Shown piece by piece: positions 19,066-28,318 of a DNA stretch of 64,000 nt; positions within the stretch are counted from its first letter, which is position 1, and each line of letters begins with the position of its first letter. The notes beneath the pieces were generated by a model. It did not search any database. It saw only the letters and a list, made by a program, of their open reading frames with translations, and had not been told where the DNA came from. This DNA comes from JAAYKT01 sp964408955. Lineage in GTDB: Bacteria > Bacillota > Clostridia > Lutisporales > Lutisporaceae. The stretch is taken from assembly GCA_964408955.1 (NCBI GenBank), contig CAYPBK010000005.1, forward strand, positions 22,407-86,406, written 5' to 3'. Both the position numbers and the translations under genes were made by a program.

Positions 19066-19101
19066 AATAATAAGCTATGTGTAAACACATAGCTTATTAT
19101 T
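19066..19101. terminator. Bidirectional terminator
   Basis: A perfect 16-bp stem (AATAATAAGCTATGTG with its complement) and TAAA loop sit between convergent genes. T-rich sequence follows on both strands. Confidence 0.88.
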
Positions 19102-19519
19102 ATTTATTTAAATTAATACAATCAGGGCAATAACCGTAAAAATAAAGTTGTTGTCCTATTAGTTTATATCCCGTTTTTAATTCTACAGGCTTTATAAGAT
19201 TGAAAAATTCTTTATCTTCAACATCATCTACTTTTCCGCAGTTTATACAAATTACATGGGGATGCTGTCTCGAATTTGCATCATATCTAAAGCTGCCTTC
19301 CCCGACATTTAGCTCCTGCACAAGACCGAGAACTTTAAAGACCTCTAAAGCTTTATAAACAGTAGCGAGACTCATAGTAGGAAACATTGGCTGCAGCTCA
19401 GTATAAATGCTATCCACACATGGGTGCTCTTTTGTGTTTTTTAATACGTTATAGACTGCTAATCTTTGGGGAGTAACCTTATATCCGTTTTTCTTAAGCA
19501 TTTTTGTAACTTCATGCAT
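19100..19519 (-). CDS. Fur-family regulator, PerR-like
   Basis: The 139-residue protein has an N-terminal winged helix (VTPQRLAVYNVL, then MSLATVYKALEVF) and a C-terminal metal-binding dimer domain. The structural zinc site is CINC and CPDC; the regulatory site includes RYD, HPHVIC and an Asp in KVDDVED where PerR has Asp104 and Fur has Glu. That points to a peroxide sensor, but cannot be settled by eye. The ATG at 19519 has GGAGG eight bases upstream; the longer frame starts with a TTG that overlaps this site. It is divergent from argG and convergent with the FMN_bind-like gene. Confidence 0.88.
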   Translation of the reverse strand: MHEVTKMLKKNGYKVTPQRLAVYNVLKNTKEHPCVDSIYTELQPMFPTMSLATVYKALEVFKVLGLVQELNVGEGSFRYDANSRQHPHVICINCGKVDDVEDKEFFNLIKPVELKTGYKLIGQQLYFYGYCPDCINLNK

Positions 19520-19910
19520 AATTATTTCCTCCAAGTAAACATAATCTAAAAAAAGAATAATTCAATAGAAAGGGTTTGTCAAGTGTTATGAAGGACTAAG
19601 TTCCTTTTTATGTATAAACTTATATAATTATTTTGTTAGCTGTAAATTTATATACAAAAAAGCAATTATCAATAAGGATTTTAAATGAATAAATATTATT
19701 TATTGATAATATTGGTAGGCTATACGCAGGTTAAAATCACGTCTTTTAAAAGTATCAGATATTGTTATTTAATGTGTATGTATAAATATAAAATAAAAAT
19801 AATAAATATAAAATTGTACTTGCATAAATATCCCTTGCTTGTTATAATTATTATTAAATTATTATTTTGGTATTATTCTATTTTATTATTGAAAGTGGGA
19901 GGCAGCTATT
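19520..19910. other. Divergent perR-like/argG intergenic region
   Basis: The 391-base gap holds an 11-bp inverted repeat (ATTATCAATAA at 19665-19675, TTATTGATAAT at 19700-19710) and the argG promoter. A long open frame here starts with a poor site and runs into argG out of frame; I reject it as a gene. Confidence 0.6.
19820..19848 (+). promoter_or_regulatory. Predicted argG promoter with possible ARG box
   Basis: TTGCAT (19820-19825) and TATAAT (19843-19848) are spaced by exactly 17 bases. TGCATAAATATCC over the -35 resembles a half-conserved ArgR box, which would fit arginine repression. The box is weak evidence in A+T-rich DNA. Confidence 0.55.
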
Positions 19911-21158
19911 ATGAAATCATTAAAAGAAAAAGCGGTGTTGGCTTATTCCGGTGGCTTGGATACATCTATAATAATATCTTGGCTAAAAGAGCATTACAAT
20001 TTGGATATAATTGCTTGTTGTGTTGATGTAGGCCAGGGAGATGAATTGCTGAGCTTAAAGGAAAAAGCTATGACGAGTGGGGCGTCAAAGGTATATGTTG
20101 AGGATGTTAAAAAAGAGTTTATAGAGCACTTTATTTTTCCCACACTTAAAGCAGGTGCTGTTTATGAAGGCAAGTATCTATTGGGTACGGCCTTTGCGCG
20201 ACCTTTAATAGCAAAAAAGCTTGTTGAAGTAGCAGAGAAGGAAGGTGCGAAATATATAGCCCACGGTTGTACCGGTAAAGGAAATGACCAAGTGAGATTT
20301 GAGCTTTCAATAAAATCCTTAAATCCTGATTTAAAAATAATCGCTCCATGGAGATTATGGGATATAAAATCAAGGGAAGATGAGATAGAATATGCAAAAC
20401 AAAGAAACATTCCCATAACAGTATCAGTTGAAAAACCTTACAGCATGGATAAAAATATATGGCATTTAAGCCATGAAGGTGGAGAGCTTGAGGATACATG
20501 GATTGGGCACTCGACAGATATGTATATGACAACTATATCTCCGGAAAAAGCTCCGGATACTCCATGCTATATTGAAATCGGCTTTGAAAAAGGATTGCCT
20601 GTTTCAATAAATGGAATTTTCCATGACCCGCTAACCATATTGGAAAAGCTTAATAAAATAGGCGGCGATAACGGCATCGGCATTGCAGATATAGTAGAGA
20701 ACAGGTTAGTCGGAATGAAGTCAAGGGGAGTATATGAAACTCCGGGGGGTACGATTTTATATACGGCTCATAAGGAATTAGAGTATCTTATATTAGATAG
20801 GAGTACAATGCAGATTAAGGATATTTTAGCAAATAAATATGCCCAGCTTGTATATGATGGTTTATGGTATACGCCTTTAAGAGAAGCCATGGATGCTTTT
20901 GTCGATTCAACACAGGAATATGTAACAGGCAGTGTTAAGCTTAAGCTTTATAAAGGTTCATGTACTAATGTAGGAGCAAAATCACCATATTCATTATACA
21001 ATAAGGATTTTGCTACCTTTGGAGAAGATGAAGTATTTAATCAAAAGGATTCGGAAGGCTTTATAAACCTGTTTGGTTTACCTATCACTATAAAAGCTTT
21101 AATGAACAAAACTATCAAGGAGGAAATGCTCTATAATAAGAGCAAAAAGGTTATATGA
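19911..21158 (+). CDS. argG: Argininosuccinate synthase
   Basis: The 415-residue enzyme joins citrulline and aspartate using ATP (to AMP and PPi) in arginine synthesis. The N-terminal PP-loop AYSGGLDTSI binds ATP; HGCTGKGNDQVRFE and KSREDEIEYA are family signatures for citrulline and aspartate binding. GGGAGG precedes the ATG. The gene overlaps argH by four bases (ATGA), so the last two steps of arginine synthesis are coupled. Arginine repression is plausible from the promoter region. Confidence 0.98.
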   Translation: MKSLKEKAVLAYSGGLDTSIIISWLKEHYNLDIIACCVDVGQGDELLSLKEKAMTSGASKVYVEDVKKEFIEHFIFPTLKAGAVYEGKYLLGTAFARPLIAKKLVEVAEKEGAKYIAHGCTGKGNDQVRFELSIKSLNPDLKIIAPWRLWDIKSREDEIEYAKQRNIPITVSVEKPYSMDKNIWHLSHEGGELEDTWIGHSTDMYMTTISPEKAPDTPCYIEIGFEKGLPVSINGIFHDPLTILEKLNKIGGDNGIGIADIVENRLVGMKSRGVYETPGGTILYTAHKELEYLILDRSTMQIKDILANKYAQLVYDGLWYTPLREAMDAFVDSTQEYVTGSVKLKLYKGSCTNVGAKSPYSLYNKDFATFGEDEVFNQKDSEGFINLFGLPITIKALMNKTIKEEMLYNKSKKVI

Positions 21159-22531
21159 AATTATGGGGTGGAAGATTTGATAAGGATACAAATAAATTTA
21201 TAAATGAATTTCAAAGTTCAATAAAACACGACAAACGATTATACAAACAAGATATTTTAGGAAGCATTGCTCATGGAAGGATGCTTGGAGCCAAAGGAAT
21301 AATATCTGTAGAGGAGTCTGATAAAATTATTAAAGGTTTAAAGGAAATTTTTGATGATATTGAAAGTGATAAAGTCAAGTTTAAAATGGAAGCAGAAGAT
21401 ATACACATGAATGTTGAATGTCTCTTGATTGAAAAGATAGGAGATTTAGGAAGAAAGCTACATACAGGAAGGAGTAGAAATGACCAAGTTGCCTTGGATA
21501 CGAGACTATATCTGAAGGAAGAAATTGATTTCATTAATGAGCTATTAAAGGATTTATGCTTGTTGCTATTAGATAAAGCAGAGAAGAATATTGATTTAAT
21601 TATACCCGGATATACTCATTTACAAAAAGCACAGCCAATTACTCTGGGCCATAATATTATGGCTTATTATCAAATGTTTAGAAGGGATATAGAAAGGTTC
21701 AAGGACTGTTATAAAAGAACAGATGTAATGCCTTTGGGCAGCTGCGCCCTGGCTGGTACCACTTATAACCTGGATAGAGAAATGACTGCCAAGGATTTAG
21801 GCTTTGGGTTTATTTGTGAAAACTCCATTGATGGAGTTGGCGATAGAGATTTTGCATTAGAATTTTTAAGCTGTTGCTCAATATTAATGATGCATTTCAG
21901 CAGATTCTGCGAGGAGCTTATAATTTGGAATTCAGATGAGTTTGGTTTTATTGAAATTGATGATTCCATGGGTACAGGAAGCAGTATAATGCCCCAAAAG
22001 AAAAATCCTGATGTGGCTGAATTGATCAGAGGTAAAACAGGAAGGGTATACGGTGATTTGATGGCGCTTTTAACTGTTATGAAAGGCTTGCCTTTGGCAT
22101 ACAATAAAGATATGCAAGAAGATAAAGAAGCATTATTTGATGCCTCTGATACTGTTAAAGATTGTATATCAGCATTTATACTGTTTTATAAATCAATAAA
22201 TTATAATAAAAAGAATATAAACTTAAGTCTAAAGAAAGGCTTTTTAAATGCTACTGATGCCGCAGATTATTTAACAAGAAAAGGAATACCCTTTAGGTCT
22301 TCTCATGAGATAGTTGGCAATCTTGTTAATTACTGCATTAGGAATGGTAAAGCTTTAGATGATTTAACAATCGAAGAATTTAAAGAATATAGCCAAAGCT
22401 TTGAGGAAGATATTTATTCCTATATTGACTTGAAAAAATGTGTAAAGAACAGAAATACATTTGGCGGCACATCTCCAACAAGAGTTATGGAAATGATAAT
22501 CTCCTCCAGAGAATATATAAAAGCAATGTGA
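21155..22531 (+). CDS. argH: Argininosuccinate lyase
   Basis: The 458-residue tetrameric enzyme splits argininosuccinate to arginine and fumarate. The fumarase/aspartase superfamily signature GSSIMPQKKNPDVAE holds the catalytic serine loop; HTGRSRNDQVALDTR and the TTYNLDREM region are further family marks. The length is normal. The start codon overlaps the argG stop. A remnant of the dispersed repeat abuts the 3' end, and I see no strong terminator. Confidence 0.98.
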   Translation: MKLWGGRFDKDTNKFINEFQSSIKHDKRLYKQDILGSIAHGRMLGAKGIISVEESDKIIKGLKEIFDDIESDKVKFKMEAEDIHMNVECLLIEKIGDLGRKLHTGRSRNDQVALDTRLYLKEEIDFINELLKDLCLLLLDKAEKNIDLIIPGYTHLQKAQPITLGHNIMAYYQMFRRDIERFKDCYKRTDVMPLGSCALAGTTYNLDREMTAKDLGFGFICENSIDGVGDRDFALEFLSCCSILMMHFSRFCEELIIWNSDEFGFIEIDDSMGTGSSIMPQKKNPDVAELIRGKTGRVYGDLMALLTVMKGLPLAYNKDMQEDKEALFDASDTVKDCISAFILFYKSINYNKKNINLSLKKGFLNATDAADYLTRKGIPFRSSHEIVGNLVNYCIRNGKALDDLTIEEFKEYSQSFEEDIYSYIDLKKCVKNRNTFGGTSPTRVMEMIISSREYIKAM

Positions 22532-22532
22532 A

Positions 22533-22583
22533 GGTTGTAGATTCTAAGCCTTGGAACTCCGCAATCATATCAAATATAACAAG
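22533..22583. repeat. Partial copy of the dispersed element (right end)
   Basis: The stretch ends in TATCAAATATAACAA and carries the inner CTAAGCCTTGGAACTCCGCA, matching the right part of the elements at 1444 and 42453. The left part is absent. Confidence 0.6.
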
Positions 22584-22755
22584 CGATACTAAAAATATAG
22601 TTATATCTGACCTATTATATGTAAAACATACAAACATGCTGTTTCTACGTATAAAGGTTTTAGTTGCAAATATTCATTTTTTATTATATATTTACTTTAA
22701 GGCGAATAGGACAAAGGTACTATAATTTGCCATTTGTAAAGATGGAGGGTAGAAG

Positions 22756-23265
22756 ATGGATATGGAAATTGTGGGTCAAAAATCCTTTTTATCGCCTTTA
22801 CAAGAAGGAGATGTACAAACACTAGCTAAATGGGCTTCTGATCCACTGCTATGTAACACATATCATAACTGTTCAACGTTAAAGGAAAACTTCCTGAAAG
22901 AATGCTTTGAAAAACCTATGGAAAGCTATAAAGTGTATCTAATTAACACAATGGATAACATTGCAATAGGCAAACTATCAGTAGAATATGAAGAAGATAA
23001 TTCTGCTAATATTGATATGGTTATTGCCGAGAAAGTATATACGGGTAAAGGCTACGGGAAGGATGCATTAAAATCAATTATTAAATACGGTTTTATAGAG
23101 CTTGGTTTAAACAATATCAAGGTGGTTTTTAAGGAAGACAATATGAGAGCCGAGTATTGTTGCTGGGGATGCGGACTTAGGGAGGATAAATATTATATAC
23201 CCGGCGATGCTCTTACGAATACTTCGAGGATGATAATATACAAGAAAGACTTTATTGGTTATTAA
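22756..23265 (+). CDS. GNAT-family N-acetyltransferase
   Basis: The 169-residue protein resembles RimJ/RimL-type acetyltransferases: an N-terminal LSPLQEGDVQTLAKWASDP, a central strand IDMVIAEKVYTGKGYGKDA that matches motif A (acetyl-CoA pyrophosphate loop) and a NNIKVVFKEDNMRAEYCC strand with the usual N-x-R-A. The acceptor is unknown. GGAGGG lies seven bases before the ATG. It is monocistronic with a clear terminator. Confidence 0.85.
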   Translation: MDMEIVGQKSFLSPLQEGDVQTLAKWASDPLLCNTYHNCSTLKENFLKECFEKPMESYKVYLINTMDNIAIGKLSVEYEEDNSANIDMVIAEKVYTGKGYGKDALKSIIKYGFIELGLNNIKVVFKEDNMRAEYCCWGCGLREDKYYIPGDALTNTSRMIIYKKDFIGY

Positions 23266-23283
23266 AAAAGTTATTTTTATTTA

Positions 23284-23320
23284 AAAAGCAGATTATATTA
23301 TAATCTGCTTTTATTTTATA
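23284..23320 (+). terminator. Intrinsic terminator after the acetyltransferase
   Basis: AAAAGCAGATTA pairs perfectly with TAATCTGCTTTT over a five-base loop, then TATTTTAT follows. It may also serve the convergent minus-strand gene. Confidence 0.82.
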
Positions 23321-23357
23321 GCTTTAATAGCTGATATTATTTACTTATTTATTATTG

Positions 23358-24245
23358 TTAGAGCTCTATTTTAGCTAATTTTATATATTCTAAGGATGTT
23401 AAATCTAAAGCATTATCACCTACATAGCTCCATTTGGCCGGAATGCCTAAATATTTTGCCATGCCCAGTATTGTAAAAGCCATGATGCCGCCATCTGTTA
23501 TATTTTCTTTATTATTTGGATTCTTTACTACTAAGCATACTTCACCATCTCTAAGTATAAATCTTACAGGCTGTCTATTTTTATAAGACGGAGCATTGCG
23601 AACATAATAGAATAAATCTGCTAAACCTCTGTTTTGAAGCTCTTCATAAGAAATTTCATTTTCCCAATCATGCAAATAGACAATATCTGATATGCCAAGA
23701 CGTGAAGTCTCAGAATCTAGTTTTTCTACTACCCTTGCACCGTAAGGATTGGTTTTATAATCCTTTCCCGATTGAATATGTATGGCAGATTTTTGCTTAT
23801 CTGATTTACCTTTTGCTTTACCGAAAGCTAGTAAATAATTAATATATTTATCTTTCTCATTAAGAATATGTGATTTTATCACATCTGAAGCCTTTGAGAC
23901 ATTTATCCAACAGCTTCCCAAATCAAGCTCATAAAGCTTCTTTACTATGGATTGCATATAATAGGCACCTATAAACTCCGTTTCAATGGTATCATTGCTT
24001 AACACTAAACTTATATAATGCGGGCTTTTTATCATTATTCCGCTGTAGCCACCTACACCTTCCAATCCTTCAAAAACACTATTGCCATCTTCTACAATTT
24101 TAAAACAAAAAGCGCCCTTGACATTTTCTGCATTGTTTATTCCATCTAAAAATACTTTAACTTCTTCCATCAGAAGATTACCAATATGATTTTCCTCGTA
24201 ATCCCTTACAGATTTTATTTCTGTTAAAAACTTCTTAAAGCTCAA
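23358..24245 (-). CDS. Nitroreductase-family protein (TM1586-like)
   Basis: The 295-residue protein looks like a duplicated nitroreductase fold of the TM1586 type. The N-terminal half contains KSVRDYEE and GVGGYSGIMIKSPHY; the second half has NRGLADLFYYVRNAPSYKNRQPVRF, the usual S/N-x-x-Q-P-x-R FMN-contact motif, and a GGIMAFTILGMAKYLG helix. Such proteins bind FMN and reduce nitro or related compounds with NAD(P)H; the physiological substrate is unknown. The TTG start has AAGGGGG upstream. It is transcribed alone, divergent from the phosphoglycerate mutase gene. Confidence 0.8.
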   Translation of the reverse strand: MSFKKFLTEIKSVRDYEENHIGNLLMEEVKVFLDGINNAENVKGAFCFKIVEDGNSVFEGLEGVGGYSGIMIKSPHYISLVLSNDTIETEFIGAYYMQSIVKKLYELDLGSCWINVSKASDVIKSHILNEKDKYINYLLAFGKAKGKSDKQKSAIHIQSGKDYKTNPYGARVVEKLDSETSRLGISDIVYLHDWENEISYEELQNRGLADLFYYVRNAPSYKNRQPVRFILRDGEVCLVVKNPNNKENITDGGIMAFTILGMAKYLGIPAKWSYVGDNALDLTSLEYIKLAKIEL

Positions 24246-24430
24246 TAAAATAACCCCCTTTTGAATTATATTATTAATTATGATTAAGTACCTTTTTATT
24301 AAATATTAATCCAAGGAGTGAGAAATATCAATGATATATTTATTATGGAATATTATTTCCACATTATGTGCAAAAATACTTACTATATTGTTATAATAGT
24401 ATTAGCAATATATTTGAAAGGGGATATAGC

Positions 24431-25648
24431 GTGAATAAAGGTGATAGGATAGTAGAAAACCTGGTTCAATGCAATGATAAAAATATTGTTCTGTTGGTAA
24501 TGGACGGAGTAGGAGATATTCCTAACAAAAAATTCGGACATGTGACACCCTTGGAATATGCAATAACTTCTAATATGGACAGACTGGTAAAGGAATCAGT
24601 ACTTGGAAGGCATATACCGGTATTGCCGGGAATAACGCCAGGAAGTGGTCCGGGGCATTTAGGTATATTCGGTTATGACCCTATCGAGCACGAGATTGGC
24701 AGAGGTATATTAGAAGCGGCAGGTATGGATATGGACATCAATGAAGGAGATATAGCTGCCAGATGTAATTTTGCATCAGCTGATGAAAATGGGATTATAA
24801 CAGACAGAAGAGCCGGCAGAATTTCTACAGAAAAATGCAAAGAAATATGCTTAGTTTTAAAGGAAAATATAAAAGAAATTGACGGCATCAGTGTCACTAT
24901 AGAAGCCGGCATTCAGCACAGATTTGTTGTGATATTTAAAGGAGAGGGTTTAAGTGAAAAAATAACTGATTCGGACCCTTTGGTTGGAGGTAAAGAACCT
25001 TTAACAATAAAACCTTTATCTGGCGAAGCTGAATTCACCGCTGATGTTGTTAATAAATTTTTTTCAGAGGTAATAAAGATAATAAAAGATTTGGAGCCTG
25101 CTAACTCAATTTTAATGCGAGGTTTTTCTGAAAAACCGAAAATACCTAAAATGCAAGACAGATTTAAGTTAAAGCCTGTTTGCATTGCCCATTATCCAAT
25201 GTATAGGGGTTTGTCCAGACTGGTAGGTATGGATGTATTGGATTCAGGAGTTAAGCCCGAGGATGCATTTAATATATATAAAAATAATATAGAAAACTAT
25301 GATTATTCCTTTATACATATAAAATATACAGATACATACGGTGAGGATGGTAACTTTGAAGAAAAAGTTAAAACCATCGAAGCAGTCGATAAAGCTTTGC
25401 CTATTTTGCTGGAGAAAAAACCGGATGTATTATGTATTACCGGTGACCATTCTACACCTGTACCTATGAAAAGCCACAGTTGGCACCCAGTACCGGTACT
25501 TATAAGCTCTGCCCTTTGTGGTGTTGATGAAGGGAGCAGGTTTACTGAAAAGGAATGTATCAAAGGTGGTTTAGGTATGTTTCAAAGTAAATATTTAATT
25601 AATTATTTACTTGCAAATGCTTTGAAACTAGCGAAATATGGTGCATAA
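24431..25648 (+). CDS. apgM: Cofactor-independent phosphoglycerate mutase, archaeal type
   Basis: The ~405-residue protein belongs to the alkaline-phosphatase superfamily and interconverts 3- and 2-phosphoglycerate with two metal ions. Metal-site motifs are LLVMDGVGD at the N-terminus, GSGPGHLGIFGYDP (catalytic serine loop) and ITGDHSTPVPMKSHSWHP near the C-terminus. Archaeal-type enzymes are about 400 residues, shorter than bacterial GpmI (~510). The GTG at 24431 follows AAAGGGG; 21 codons of open frame ahead of it lack a ribosome site. A distinct histidine-phosphatase gene at 42924 is a separate family. Confidence 0.9.
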   Translation: MNKGDRIVENLVQCNDKNIVLLVMDGVGDIPNKKFGHVTPLEYAITSNMDRLVKESVLGRHIPVLPGITPGSGPGHLGIFGYDPIEHEIGRGILEAAGMDMDINEGDIAARCNFASADENGIITDRRAGRISTEKCKEICLVLKENIKEIDGISVTIEAGIQHRFVVIFKGEGLSEKITDSDPLVGGKEPLTIKPLSGEAEFTADVVNKFFSEVIKIIKDLEPANSILMRGFSEKPKIPKMQDRFKLKPVCIAHYPMYRGLSRLVGMDVLDSGVKPEDAFNIYKNNIENYDYSFIHIKYTDTYGEDGNFEEKVKTIEAVDKALPILLEKKPDVLCITGDHSTPVPMKSHSWHPVPVLISSALCGVDEGSRFTEKECIKGGLGMFQSKYLINYLLANALKLAKYGA

Positions 25649-25687
25649 GATGTAGTATCGGCAACAGTCAGCTAAGATATTTAAAAA

Positions 25688-26761
25688 TCATTTTTTTCGG
25701 CTATTTATATAGTCAAAAAAGGCTTCCAAGCGTGTTTGATATCCGGCTTCACCTGTTTGCTCATCAACAACTAAATACAATATCGGTATATTGTAATCCT
25801 TTTCGATTTGAGGCAGGATGGAGCGGGAGACTATTTCCGGCATACAGGTTAAAGGATATATTTGCACCAGACCGTCAAATTTAGAAAGAGCATAATCAAT
25901 AGCATGCCCTATGCATTGCTGGGTGTGACCGCCAATGAGAACGGGGATATAAGGTTTTGCAAGTCTCTTTTCCGTCTTATATCCCTTTCTACCGGTTATT
26001 GGCTTTATTAGATTATTTTCTGCCCAGCCTTTAATAGTCATTGACCTGTGTATTTCTGCCCCTATATTGCCCAATCTTTCTTCGACATCAAGATTTGAAA
26101 AAGGCTCTATAATCGTATAAATTTCACCGATTATCCCTATCTTAGGTGGCTTGATGTTTTTATCAATAGGTAAAGACATGAGCTTATCAGCAGTACGGCG
26201 TATCAGCTTAGTTATTTCCTTGGTACCACGAGCGTCTAAAACTTCATTTCTAAAGCTATGCATTATGCTGTTTACTTGGGATTTATTTATTGCTCTGGGT
26301 CTGATAAAGTATTGGGTCTCGTTTAACTTATCTATCTCTTGACACACGCTATATGCACTGTAAAGTGCTTTATAAGCTTTGATTATATTTCCCCCGCTAA
26401 GCTTTCTAATGTTATTATAAAATAAAGCAAGACCTTCTTTTGGCGGATCAATTACAATAAAATCAACATCGTATCCCAAATCCTTAAGAATTTGTTTTTG
26501 GAGAGGTCCATAATAACCAAATCGGCAAGGACCGCAACTCCCTGTTATTACTATGGTATCTGCTCCTGCTTCAATGCTTTTAATATAATTACCCAAGGTA
26601 GTTTTGAAAGGGAGGCATATATATTCGGGGGATTCCTTTGAGCCAAGCCTTAGAGTTTCCTCAGTGGTAAAAGGTGCTATTATACTTTCAATGCCTAAAT
26701 CGTCAAACATTCCTTTGACAGCAATATATGCTTCTCCCATGTGTGGATAAGTTATTTTCAA
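25688..26761 (-). CDS. 2-hydroxyacyl-CoA dehydratase-related protein, second of paralogous pair
   Basis: The 357-residue paralogue of the protein at 16422-17513 has the same landmarks: start KITYPHMGEAYIAVK, cysteine motifs YICLPFKTTLGNY, TGSCGPCRFGYYG and LTCMPEIVSRS, and the closing DEQTGEAGYQTRLEAF. The TTG at 26761 follows AAAGGAGG and aligns with the start of the paralogue. The ribosome site lies within the 3' end of the preceding gene, so the two overlap by 59 bases. Unlike the locus at 15.4k, no activase gene is adjacent; the activase at 17526 could serve both. Confidence 0.8.
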   Translation of the reverse strand: MKITYPHMGEAYIAVKGMFDDLGIESIIAPFTTEETLRLGSKESPEYICLPFKTTLGNYIKSIEAGADTIVITGSCGPCRFGYYGPLQKQILKDLGYDVDFIVIDPPKEGLALFYNNIRKLSGGNIIKAYKALYSAYSVCQEIDKLNETQYFIRPRAINKSQVNSIMHSFRNEVLDARGTKEITKLIRRTADKLMSLPIDKNIKPPKIGIIGEIYTIIEPFSNLDVEERLGNIGAEIHRSMTIKGWAENNLIKPITGRKGYKTEKRLAKPYIPVLIGGHTQQCIGHAIDYALSKFDGLVQIYPLTCMPEIVSRSILPQIEKDYNIPILYLVVDEQTGEAGYQTRLEAFFDYINSRKK

Positions 26762-27716
26762 AACTATGCCTCCTTTCAATCAGATCTAGAAAGGCTTCCA
26801 ATCTGGTATTAAAGTTAGCTTCTCCGGTATGTTCATCAACTGTTAAAATCATTAAAGGCTTATTATATTTTCTGTTCGCTTCTTTATGTATTAACTCCAC
26901 GGAAAGGGAGTCAATTCCGCATGCAAAGGAAGTTAATATGAGTAAGCCTTCAATATTTCTTGTGTCCATCATATAAAAAGCGCTGCCTATAATTGTTTTT
27001 CCGCTGCTCCAAAACATTCTTTTATCAAGCTTGTCACAATAGTAATCTATGACCTTAGACTCTAACATTTCCGGGGTAATAAATTTGATATGGCGGTTTG
27101 ACAGTTTTTCTAAAAGATTCATATTAATAAAGCTATCATTTAAAAGATAAGGATGAGAGACAATGCCTACTATTCCGTAGCCTGTATTCAGGCTTGTTTT
27201 CTTTTCATCTATAAGCATTTCGGGCAGATATCCTTTAAACAGTTTTGCCTTATAAATTCTATGTGCTTTATAGGCATTATCCAAAGCATGTTTTATTTTT
27301 AGAGTATTTTTTGTGAATCTTAAACCTAATAAATACAGTGATTTAGTCAGATTCAATTTGTTTTTATAAAGGTTAACTTCTATATCAATATTTGGAGGAA
27401 GATTGGGGACTGAGTATTTTACCATTTCAGGCAATCCCCCAAATTTAGGGCATATGTATTCTCTGGGAGAAATACTTGTTAAACGCGGAATCAACATAAA
27501 ATCTACTTTATCTTTTAGATAATCTGCATGACCGTGATACACCTTTGTCGGCAGACATGCATCGTCTATGCAGTATTTTGAACCCATATCTAAGATTTCT
27601 TTATTCGTAGCAGGGGAAGGGACTATCTCAGCCCCTAATTCAGTTAAAAAAGCTTTTGCAAAAGGATAGTATTTATAAAAATACATTCCTCTGGGCATGC
27701 CTATTTTTACACTCAA
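26703..27716 (-). CDS. 2-hydroxyacyl-CoA dehydratase-related protein, first of paralogous pair
   Basis: The 337-residue paralogue of the protein at 15434-16420 shares the start KIGMPRGMYFYKYYPF, cysteine motifs DACLPTKVYHGH, ICPKFGGLPE and SFACGIDSLS, and the end VDEHTGEANFNTRLEAF. A ~15-residue tail after the conserved end (NNLSTHGRSIYCCQRNV) is read through the start of the next gene. The TTG start is preceded by GAGGTGA, which sits inside the 3' arm of a hairpin (27726-27760), suggesting controlled initiation. It is likely cotranscribed with the downstream partner. Confidence 0.8.
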   Translation of the reverse strand: MSVKIGMPRGMYFYKYYPFAKAFLTELGAEIVPSPATNKEILDMGSKYCIDDACLPTKVYHGHADYLKDKVDFMLIPRLTSISPREYICPKFGGLPEMVKYSVPNLPPNIDIEVNLYKNKLNLTKSLYLLGLRFTKNTLKIKHALDNAYKAHRIYKAKLFKGYLPEMLIDEKKTSLNTGYGIVGIVSHPYLLNDSFINMNLLEKLSNRHIKFITPEMLESKVIDYYCDKLDKRMFWSSGKTIIGSAFYMMDTRNIEGLLILTSFACGIDSLSVELIHKEANRKYNKPLMILTVDEHTGEANFNTRLEAFLDLIERRHSFENNLSTHGRSIYCCQRNV

Positions 27717-27725
27717 AAAAAATCA

Positions 27726-27760
27726 CCTCAACCTGATTAGTATTATTAACTAGGTTGAGG
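27726..27760 (-). promoter_or_regulatory. Hairpin covering the ribosome site of the HgdB-like gene
   Basis: On the minus strand CCTCAACCT and AGGTTGAGG form a perfect 9-bp stem with a 17-base loop. The 3' arm contains the GAGGTGA ribosome site of the downstream gene, and a run of eight T follows between it and the TTG start. It can act as the terminator of the chromate transporter genes, as an attenuator, or by hiding the ribosome site. Confidence 0.6.
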
Positions 27761-27787
27761 TTTTTTAAACAATTAGAATATCTGTGA

Positions 27788-28318
27788 TTAGATGCTATAA
27801 AGAACCAATCCTAAGCCACCGGATATGGCTATTGCAATAATAGGATTTACTTTAAACTTGTAGACTCCAAAAAACGCGAGGACACTTATCACCACGCTTT
27901 TATAATCTGTGAAGGATGCCTTGCCGATGGTGAGGCATGCAGCGGCAATGATTCCCAATACGGCAGGTCTAACACCTTTAAGCACCCACTTTACCCATTT
28001 CAAATATTTAAACTTATTAATATAAATTGAAAGGATGAGAGCCATTATTGTAGGTATTAATAAAACGCCTACGGTACCTAATAAAGAACCCCAAAACCCT
28101 GCAACTTTATAACCTACATAGGTAGACGAATTAACGGCAATCGGGCCGGGAGTCATTTCTGCAATAGCAATGATATCTATAAACTCTTTCATTTCAAGCC
28201 AGGCTTTATTTTGAATAATTTCTTTTTGCATGAAGGATACAATTGCATATCCGCCGCCGTAACTAAAAGCTCCTATTTTTAAAAATGCTAAAAAAATTCT
28301 TATTAAAATATCAATCAT
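27788..28318 (-). CDS. Chromate transporter, single-domain (CHR), second subunit
   Basis: The 176-residue membrane protein is one CHR domain with signature FSYGGGYAIVSFMQKEII and MTPGPIAVNSSTYVGYKVAG. About five to six membrane segments are visible. Short CHR proteins work as pairs with opposite topology, and the partner gene lies directly upstream with a four-base overlap. The family includes chromate and sulfate exporters; substrate specificity here is not shown. Confidence 0.9.
   Translation of the reverse strand: MIDILIRIFLAFLKIGAFSYGGGYAIVSFMQKEIIQNKAWLEMKEFIDIIAIAEMTPGPIAVNSSTYVGYKVAGFWGSLLGTVGVLLIPTIMALILSIYINKFKYLKWVKWVLKGVRPAVLGIIAAACLTIGKASFTDYKSVVISVLAFFGVYKFKVNPIIAIAISGGLGLVLYSI

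Noticed and set aside
19842..19856. PerR-box-like TTATAATTATTATTA near the argG promoter
   Set aside because: It differs from the consensus, lies in extremely A+T-rich DNA and overlaps an obvious -10 element, so chance is likely.
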